In this document: positions 15,414 to 19,752 of the stretch, piece after piece
Layout: every line of letters starts with the position of its first letter
Numbering within the stretch: the first letter of the stretch is position 1
DNA from: Omnitrophica WOR_2 bacterium RIFCSPLOWO2_01_FULL_41_12
Lineage (GTDB): Bacteria > Omnitrophota > Gorgyraeia > Gygaellales > Profunditerraquicolaceae
Length of the DNA: 19,752 nucleotides
Direction: 5' to 3'
Assembly (NCBI GenBank): GCA_001805765.1
Contig: MHGW01000047.1
Location: forward strand, 4,453-24,204
Made by a program: the position numbers and the translations under genes
Notes under the pieces: generated by a model
The model's input: the letters and a program-made list of their open reading frames with translations, nothing else
Databases searched by the model: none
What the model was told of the DNA's origin: nothing

Positions 15414-15561
15414 ATTTTATCTCTTTATGAAGCGCGTGCTTACGGCAAAACTTACAAAATTTATTTAGTTCTAGTTTATCCTGTTGCTTTTTTTTATTTT
15501 TAGTAGTGGTATAATTCCTGTTTTTACAGACTGTGCACTCTAAGGTAATAATTTCGCGCAT
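15412..15561 (-). CDS. rpmG: 50S ribosomal protein L33, zinc-ribbon type
   Basis: A 49-residue protein starting MREIITLECTVCKNRNYTT, the signature of bacterial L33, located near the E site of the large subunit. Two CXXC pairs (C9/C12 and C36/C39) show it is the zinc-binding (C+) form, which implies no need for a zinc-independent paralogue here but does not exclude one elsewhere. The lysine-rich middle (KNKKKQQDKLELNKF) fits RNA binding. It lies between tRNA-Thr and tRNA-Trp; its TAG stop shares two bases with tRNA-Trp. No Shine-Dalgarno is visible in the 19 bases between tRNA-Thr and its ATG, so maturation of tRNA-Thr would leave an unusually short leader. Confidence 0.96.
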   Translation of the reverse strand: MREIITLECTVCKNRNYTTTKNKKKQQDKLELNKFCKFCRKHALHKEIK

Positions 15562-15580
15562 TTTAAATTTAGCTTTATAA

Positions 15581-15653
15581 AGCTGGAGACGGGAATCGAA
15601 CCCGTGACCCCGTCCTTACCAAGGACGTGCTCTGCCGACTGAGCTACTCCAGC
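15581..15653 (-). tRNA. trnT: tRNA-Thr (anticodon GGT)
   Basis: The 73-nt cloverleaf folds completely: acceptor GCTGGAG/CTCCAGC, D arm GCTCAGTCGGCAGAGC, anticodon stem CGTCC/GGACG with loop TTGGTAA, variable loop GGGTC, T stem ACGGG/CCCGT with loop TTCGATT, and discriminator T. No CCA is encoded. It is the first gene after the promoter at 15773-15801 and heads the operon, like the tRNA genes before tufB in E. coli. A perfect 14-bp palindrome AGCTTTATAAAGCT (15571-15584) overlaps its 3' end and might influence 3' processing. Confidence 0.97.
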
Positions 15654-15766
15654 AAGGACGGACAAAAAAAACTCCCCCACTTAAGAATTTTTAAAATTCT
15701 CCGCAACTTTTGATTTAGCCTATAGTTCCAGGAAATCTTTGGAAAGGCTTTTGGGGATTACGTAAA
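15654..15766 (-). promoter_or_regulatory. 5' leader of the tRNA/ribosomal/RNA polymerase operon
   Basis: About 113 nt lie between the predicted transcription start and tRNA-Thr. Two possible hairpins are visible: 15717-15749 (AGCCT/AGGCT outside, TTCC/GGAA inside) and the palindrome AGAATTTTTAAAATTCT at 15684-15700. A run of eight T residues (15664-15671, minus-strand sense) follows the second, but 12 bases separate them and the stem is purely A/T apart from one pair, so it is a poor intrinsic terminator. I found no clear boxA. No open reading frame of note is present. Confidence 0.5.
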
Positions 15767-15772
15767 TGTTTA

Positions 15773-15801
15773 AATATATACTAAAATTTGGACCTTGTCA
15801 A
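15773..15801 (-). promoter_or_regulatory. Strong sigma70-type promoter for the operon
   Basis: On the minus strand TTGACA (15796-15801) is followed by exactly 17 bases and TATATT (15773-15778). The -35 is a perfect consensus match and the -10 differs from TATAAT at one base. Immediately upstream (15803-15822) are two A-rich tracts, resembling an UP element as in rRNA promoters. Initiation would fall near 15766. The promoter sits between the rsmA stop and tRNA-Thr, with no terminator visible before it, so readthrough from the mfd-rsmA cluster is likely too. Confidence 0.88.
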
Positions 15802-15818
15802 CCTTTTTTTAATCTTTT

Positions 15819-16595
15819 TTAAAGAGAGGCGAGATTTCTAAAGTCTGACAGGGTGAGGTCTTCGGGCCGGATATTCGGGTTGATGTTATATTTAGCAAAA
15901 AATTTCCCTAATTTAGGCTTAGATACGGTTTCCCTAAGGCTGTTTCTTAAGGTCTTGCGCCTTTGAGCAAAGGCCTGGCGAATAATCTTAAAAAGGAGTT
16001 CTTCTTCTTTTGGTTTAAAACTAGCTTCACGCTTCATCTCTATTTTTAAAGATGCCGGAGCTACTGTTGGCGCCGGGAAAAATGAATTTTTTTTAATGAT
16101 GAAAAGTCTCTTGGGGTTAGCGTAATATTGCACAAAACAACTCAAAGAACCGTAATCCTTTGAGCCGGGTACAGCAGTGATCCTGGCGGCAAATTCTTTT
16201 TGTACGGTAATAAAGGCTGTTTCTATTTTTTGCCTGAATTTAAAAAGATGTTCGATTATGGCTGTGCTAATATAATAAGGGATATTCCCCAGCACCTTTA
16301 CCCTATTTTTAAAATATGTTTTAAAGTTAAACTTTAGGATATCCTGGTTGACGATAATTACATTTTTATATTCTTTGAGATGCTCTTTTAAGAAACCGCA
16401 TAAATCGGGGTCAATTTCTAAGGCATAAACCTTAGCCACTTTCTCGGCGATTAATTTAGTTAATTCGCCTCTACCCGCTCCAATCTCTAATACGCAGTCA
16501 ACTGATTTAAAATCGCAGGCGGCAATTATTTTATGTTGGATATTCTTATCTAGCAGAAAATTTTGGCCTAGTTTTTTCTTTGGTTTAATGTACAT
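15819..16595 (-). CDS. rsmA: 16S rRNA dimethyladenosine transferase
   Basis: RsmA (KsgA) uses S-adenosylmethionine to dimethylate two adjacent adenines in helix 45 near the 3' end of 16S rRNA, a late assembly checkpoint. The 258-residue product has the family start KPKKKLGQNFLLDKN, the SAM-binding EIGAGRGELT (37-46), an acidic residue after the next strand (E60), and the catalytic motif NIPYYIS (104-110). FFPAPTVAPASLKI corresponds to the conserved FxPxPxVxSxxxxL segment. The C-terminal region has QAFAQRRKTLRNSL, conserved in the family. The start lies inside the end of pdxA, with a 28-base overlap. It is the last gene before the promoter at 15773-15801. Confidence 0.97.
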   Translation of the reverse strand: MYIKPKKKLGQNFLLDKNIQHKIIAACDFKSVDCVLEIGAGRGELTKLIAEKVAKVYALEIDPDLCGFLKEHLKEYKNVIIVNQDILKFNFKTYFKNRVKVLGNIPYYISTAIIEHLFKFRQKIETAFITVQKEFAARITAVPGSKDYGSLSCFVQYYANPKRLFIIKKNSFFPAPTVAPASLKIEMKREASFKPKEEELLFKIIRQAFAQRRKTLRNSLRETVSKPKLGKFFAKYNINPNIRPEDLTLSDFRNLASL

Positions 16596-17551
16596 CTGAG
16601 GGCAAGTTTTACGGATTCTATTAAAGAGGAAGGATTTGCTAGGTGAAACTTTCCCGCTATATCAAAGGCAGTGCCGTGAAGTGGAGAGGTGCGGATAAAT
16701 GGCAGGCCTACGCTTAAGTTTATCCCGCTTTGGCTGTCTAATAATTTCAAAGGTATCAGCGCCTGGTCATGGTACATGGCAATGACGCAATCAAATTCTT
16801 CTTTCCCTGCTTTATGTATAGCCACGTCGCTGGACAACGGCCCGGATATGTCTTTGATTTTCCTTTTTAATCTATTTAATACCGGCTTAATGATATTTTT
16901 TTCTTCATCGCCTAATAGCCCGTTATCTGATGCGTGGGGATTGATTCCGCAAACAACAATACGGGGCCTGCGGATTAAAAATAATTTTTTTAGGGCCTGA
17001 TAAGCCATCAGGATATTTTTATATAATTCCTCTTTCTTTATCTGTTTCGGTACGGCTTTTAAGCGGATGTGCCTGGTTACCAGGCTAAACCTTAAACTTT
17101 TATTTAAGAGCATCATCATAATATCTTTGCTATTTGTATGTTTAGCTAAATATTCCGTATGACCACTGAATTTAATGCCCGATAAGTTTATGGCTTCTTT
17201 AGAGACCGGACAAGTTACCAGGCAATCTATCTCGTTTTTTTTAATTAATTCTAATGCCCGGTCAATATATTCAACGGATGCCTTTCCGTATTCAGCTTTA
17301 ACTTTTCCAAACTGAAAATTTTTCCGAGGAACATTACATAGATCTATTAATTTAAAATTTTGATTTTTGATTTTTGATTTTTGATTTTTTTCCAGCACCC
17401 ACTTATCGCCGATAACCACAAATTCCGCTAAACCTTTAAGCCGCGGGAGTGCCTTTAAAGTTATAGCCGGGCCGATCCCGGAAGGGTCACCCATGGTTAA
17501 ACCGACTTTGATTTTAGAAGATTTTAATATAGGAATGTTTTTTAAGCCCAT
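16568..17551 (-). CDS. pdxA: 4-hydroxythreonine-4-phosphate dehydrogenase
   Basis: PdxA oxidises 4-phosphohydroxy-L-threonine using NAD(P)+ in the DXP-dependent pyridoxal phosphate pathway. The 327-residue product is close to the 329 of E. coli. It has VGLTMGDPSGIGP near the N-terminus, TCPVSKEA, and three metal-binding histidines at 161 (TRHIRL), 206 (INPHASDNG) and 261 (MYHDQALIPLK), spaced exactly as in the E. coli enzyme. The C-terminal GLPFIRTSPLHGTAFDIAGK is canonical. The ATG at 17551 is the only sensible start and lies 38 bases inside surA; the gene overlaps rsmA by 28 bases. Residues 55-64 are encoded by a 7-bp tandem repeat in a variable surface region. Confidence 0.97.
   Translation of the reverse strand: MGLKNIPILKSSKIKVGLTMGDPSGIGPAITLKALPRLKGLAEFVVIGDKWVLEKNQKSKIKNQNFKLIDLCNVPRKNFQFGKVKAEYGKASVEYIDRALELIKKNEIDCLVTCPVSKEAINLSGIKFSGHTEYLAKHTNSKDIMMMLLNKSLRFSLVTRHIRLKAVPKQIKKEELYKNILMAYQALKKLFLIRRPRIVVCGINPHASDNGLLGDEEKNIIKPVLNRLKRKIKDISGPLSSDVAIHKAGKEEFDCVIAMYHDQALIPLKLLDSQSGINLSVGLPFIRTSPLHGTAFDIAGKFHLANPSSLIESVKLALRCTLNQRKN
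17362..17389 (-). repeat. Four tandem 7-bp repeats inside pdxA
   Basis: On the minus strand the unit AAAAATC occurs four times in a row, flanked by additional A runs. Because seven is not a multiple of three, each unit is read in a different frame and together they encode the segment NQKSKIKNQ of PdxA. Gain or loss of one unit would shift the frame and truncate the enzyme, so the tract could be a mutational hotspot or phase-variable site. Confidence 0.85.
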
Positions 17552-18428
17552 CTAACCAAAGCGCTAACGCTTCCTGCATTTTCTGATTAAACAGATAATC
17601 ATAAATACCATCCGAAACTTCGGAGAGATTTTGTTTTTTAGGCGCGATAATATTATCTAATTGAAAAATATAGGAGCTTTCTCCGGCCCTAACCGGAGAA
17701 GATATTTTTCCAACATTTAAATCAAATACCGCATCTTCTATTTCTTTCCTCCACTGCCCATTTTTCATTATGGTAAGTTTGTTTACCGATAAAGAATGTT
17801 GTTCGGCTAAATCCTTTAATGTCTGGCCGGCCTTTAGGCCTTTGAATATCTCTAAGGCAAAAGCCTCATCTTCTACTGCCACTACCTCCAGCTCTCTGAT
17901 TTCAAGAGATTTGAATTCTGCGCTGTTTTTCTGAAAGAAATCCGTGACCTCGCCCGGCTTTACCATAATTTTACTCTTCACCTTTAATTCGACGATGTTA
18001 AACATTAATAACTGCTCTCGTATTTTGTTAGCGATATCTGCCTGCACTAAACCTTGTTTTCTTAAAGCAGCTTGGAATTCTCTTGCTGAGGGGTAGCGCC
18101 TGCGGATTTCTTCTACCCTGGCCTTAACTCTATTCTCGTCAATCTTTATGTTCTCCTTCTTTGCCTCCTGTAAAATCAGCCGGTCTTCCACCAGTTTTTC
18201 CAATAAATCCGACTTCATAGACTGGATTTTTTGCTCTAACTGTTCCCCTTTATATTCGCCCTCCAGCTGCAAGCGCATAAAATTTTCAAAGTCATCTAAA
18301 TCCTTTTGAGTAATGATGTCGTTATTTACGATAGCAACTATCTTATCTTGAGCGTAGCAAGCTAAGTTAAAAGTAAAAAGGAAAAAGGTAAAACCAAAAG
18401 TTAAAAGTAAAAATTTAAGTTTATGCAT
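17514..18428 (-). CDS. surA: SurA-like periplasmic chaperone with degenerate parvulin domain
   Basis: SurA-family proteins escort outer-membrane proteins across the periplasm. The 304-residue protein begins with a signal peptide: MHKLK, a phenylalanine- and leucine-rich core and a likely cleavage after CYA (26/27). A SurA N-terminal domain (about 28-150) starts with IVAIVNNDIITQKDLDDFE, typical of the family. Residues about 175-265 correspond to one PpiC/parvulin domain with the AVFDLNVGKISSPV segment, but the usual GGDLGW stretch and the histidine of the final strand (YHII; here YIFQL) are absent, so isomerase activity is doubtful. A C-terminal helix returns to the chaperone core. E. coli SurA has two parvulin domains and about 430 residues. 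The cysteine at 24 does not fit a lipobox. It overlaps mfd by 8 bases and pdxA by 38. Confidence 0.85.
   Translation of the reverse strand: MHKLKFLLLTFGFTFFLFTFNLACYAQDKIVAIVNNDIITQKDLDDFENFMRLQLEGEYKGEQLEQKIQSMKSDLLEKLVEDRLILQEAKKENIKIDENRVKARVEEIRRRYPSAREFQAALRKQGLVQADIANKIREQLLMFNIVELKVKSKIMVKPGEVTDFFQKNSAEFKSLEIRELEVVAVEDEAFALEIFKGLKAGQTLKDLAEQHSLSVNKLTIMKNGQWRKEIEDAVFDLNVGKISSPVRAGESSYIFQLDNIIAPKKQNLSEVSDGIYDYLFNQKMQEALALWLDGLKKHSYIKIF
18364..18413 (-). repeat. Direct repeat in the surA signal-peptide coding region
   Basis: The 16-mer AAGTTAAAAGTAAAAA (plus-strand sense) occurs at 18364-18379 and again at 18398-18413, with related A-rich sequence between. The 34-base offset is not a multiple of three, so the copies are read in different frames. 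The tract encodes the hydrophobic core of the signal peptide, where A/T-rich low-complexity DNA on this strand naturally gives Phe and Leu codons. Confidence 0.75.
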
Positions 18429-19752
18429 TAATATTGATTACCTTCCTAAAACTAATGATCGCTTCTCTTAAGAGGCGGCAATATAAATCAAATCCCACCG
18501 CAGAGATAAAACCGTGCTGCTCTATGCCTAAAAGATTGCCTGCGCCCCTGATTTCTAAATCCTCCATCGCGATATTAAAACCCGCTCCCAGAAATGAGTA
18601 TTCTTGAATGGCCTTCAGGCGTTTTCTGGCATCCGTATCTAAAACCTCCTCTTTGGGAATCATAAAATAAGCGTGGGCCGAACGGTTAAACCTACCCACC
18701 CTGCCCCGCAACTGATGTAAATCCGAAAGCCCAAAAGTATGCGCCTGATTTACGATAATAGTGTTGACATTAGGAATATCAATACCTGATTCTACGATCT
18801 GGGTGCAAAACAGAATATCTATTTTGCCTTGCAAAAATTCAGCCATGGTTTTCTCTAAAGCCTTTGCCGGCATCTGTCCATGGGCAATGGCGCATCTTGT
18901 ATTGGGGGGTAAAGTCCCGCAAATCCTATTTTTTAACTTCTCAATATCATGAACGCGATTATGCACGAAATAAACCTGCCCTTTTCTCTGCAATTCTTTT
19001 AAGATGGCCTGCCGGATAATATCCTGGTCATATTCTACCACGCAGGTTTGAATTGGCAACCTATTTTCCGGAGGGGTGTTGATGATGGAAAGGTCTTTCG
19101 CCGCCATCAGGCTCATATATAATGTCCGGGGAATAGGTGTGGCAGTGAGAGTGAGGATATCGCAATTCAGGCGCATTTGTTTTAATTTTTCTTTTGCCCG
19201 CACTCCAAAACGCTGTTCTTCGTCGACAATCACCAGGCCTAAATTTTTAAATTTGATATCATCGGAAAGCAGCCGATGCGTGCCAATAACAATATCTACC
19301 GCGCCTTTGTTAATGCCTTCTATAATTTCTTTCTGTTCTGCATGAGTCACCAGGCGCGAGAGCATCTGGATATTGATAGGAAAATCTTTCAGGCGCTGGC
19401 TAAAATTCTGATAGTGCTGTTCAGCCAGAATGGTAGTGGGCACCAGAAAACCCACCTGCCTATTGTCCATTACCGCCTTAAATACTGCGCGCATGGCTAC
19501 TTCTGTTTTTCCATAACCCACATCCCCGCACAAAAGCCGGTCCATAGGCTGGGATGATTCCATATCCGACTTTACCTCCTGCATCGCCTTAATCTGGCCG
19601 GGTGTTTCTCTGTAAAGAAAGGTAGATTCAAATTGCCTCTGCCAATCCGTATCCGCAGAATAAGCGGTTCTGGATAGAGTCTTTCGCATTGCCTCCAACG
19701 AGAGAAGTTCCCAGGCTAACTTTTGTACACCTTTTCTGGCGCGTTCTTTCAC
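18421..19752 (-). CDS. mfd: Transcription-repair coupling factor, C-terminal part without D7
   Basis: Mfd is an ATP-dependent translocase that pushes stalled RNA polymerase off lesions and recruits UvrA. The visible 443 codons enter from the right edge in the region just after the polymerase-interacting domain and continue through both helicase lobes: Walker A GDVGYGKT (76-83 of the visible part), DEEQ (177-180), TATPIPRT (203-210) and QLRGRVGR (347-354). After RGAGNLLGIEQHGFISAVGFDLY the reading ends 20 residues later. In E. coli and B. subtilis about 180 further residues follow, forming the autoinhibitory D7 (TRCF) domain; here surA begins 8 bases before the stop, so there is no room for it. 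RecG shares the helicase part but has different flanking sequence; the match is to Mfd. Confidence 0.95.
   Translation of the reverse strand: MKERARKGVQKLAWELLSLEAMRKTLSRTAYSADTDWQRQFESTFLYRETPGQIKAMQEVKSDMESSQPMDRLLCGDVGYGKTEVAMRAVFKAVMDNRQVGFLVPTTILAEQHYQNFSQRLKDFPINIQMLSRLVTHAEQKEIIEGINKGAVDIVIGTHRLLSDDIKFKNLGLVIVDEEQRFGVRAKEKLKQMRLNCDILTLTATPIPRTLYMSLMAAKDLSIINTPPENRLPIQTCVVEYDQDIIRQAILKELQRKGQVYFVHNRVHDIEKLKNRICGTLPPNTRCAIAHGQMPAKALEKTMAEFLQGKIDILFCTQIVESGIDIPNVNTIIVNQAHTFGLSDLHQLRGRVGRFNRSAHAYFMIPKEEVLDTDARKRLKAIQEYSFLGAGFNIAMEDLEIRGAGNLLGIEQHGFISAVGFDLYCRLLREAIISFRKVININA

Noticed and set aside
15664..15700. Intrinsic terminator or attenuator in the operon leader
   Set aside because: The palindrome is almost entirely A/T and the T-run begins 12 bases after it, so it does not meet the usual hairpin-plus-T-tract structure.
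17362..17389. CRISPR-like or regulatory array from the heptamer repeats in pdxA
   Set aside because: The repeats are contiguous 7-mers without spacers and lie within an intact coding region.
18350..18365. Lipoprotein signal in the SurA-like protein because of Cys24
   Set aside because: The residues before the cysteine are N-L-A, without the leucine expected at position -3; cleavage after CYA by signal peptidase I fits better.

Overview
The window is one continuous stretch of housekeeping genes, all on the minus strand, so transcription runs from base 19752 towards base 1. The right end (19752 to 15819) holds four tightly overlapping genes: the C-terminal part of mfd, a SurA-like periplasmic chaperone, pdxA and rsmA/ksgA. 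A consensus-quality sigma70-type promoter follows (-35 TTGACA, 17-bp spacer, -10 TATATT, with A/T tracts upstream), then a leader of about 113 nt. This opens a long chain: tRNA-Thr(GGT), rpmG, tRNA-Trp(CCA), secE, nusG, rplK, rplA, rplJ, rplL, rpoB, rpoC, rpsL, rpsG, fusA, tuf, rpsJ and the first 90 codons of rplC. I see no stretch above 300 bases without a gene and no convincing rho-independent terminator anywhere in the chain.

The gene content suggests a Gram-negative (diderm) bacterium of moderate GC content. The evidence is a SurA-like exported chaperone, the surA-pdxA-rsmA neighbourhood known from Proteobacteria, the large insertion in the C-terminal half of RpoC, and the coiled-coil-like insertion before the catalytic region of RpoB. 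The mix of the beta, str and S10 operons into one unit, A/T-rich low-complexity repeats inside genes and hairpin repeats in every gap make me think of an uncultured lineage such as Omnitrophota in the PVC group. That placement is inference from general appearance and is not proven here.

The genes work together as the core of transcription and translation: RNA polymerase beta and beta', NusG, the translocon subunit SecE, ribosomal proteins L33, L11, L1, L10, L7/L12, S12, S7, S10 and L3, and the elongation factors EF-G and EF-Tu. The upstream cluster covers transcription-coupled repair (Mfd), outer-membrane protein folding (SurA), vitamin B6 synthesis (PdxA) and 16S rRNA dimethylation (RsmA).

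The most interesting structure is between the genes. Genes in the 15.8-kb operon mostly overlap or touch. The only four protein-gene gaps longer than 20 bases (rplK-rplA, rpsG-fusA, fusA-tuf, rpsJ-rplC) are all filled with hairpin-forming repeats of two families. One family has two copies whose inner stems differ in sequence but both remain complementary. The other is built from GGGACAG-type modules and supplies the last codons and stop of rplK. Other points of note are an Mfd that ends before its usual C-terminal D7 domain, a SurA-like protein with a degenerate isomerase domain, a 7-bp tandem repeat inside pdxA, and an rplC start that lacks a visible Shine-Dalgarno sequence.
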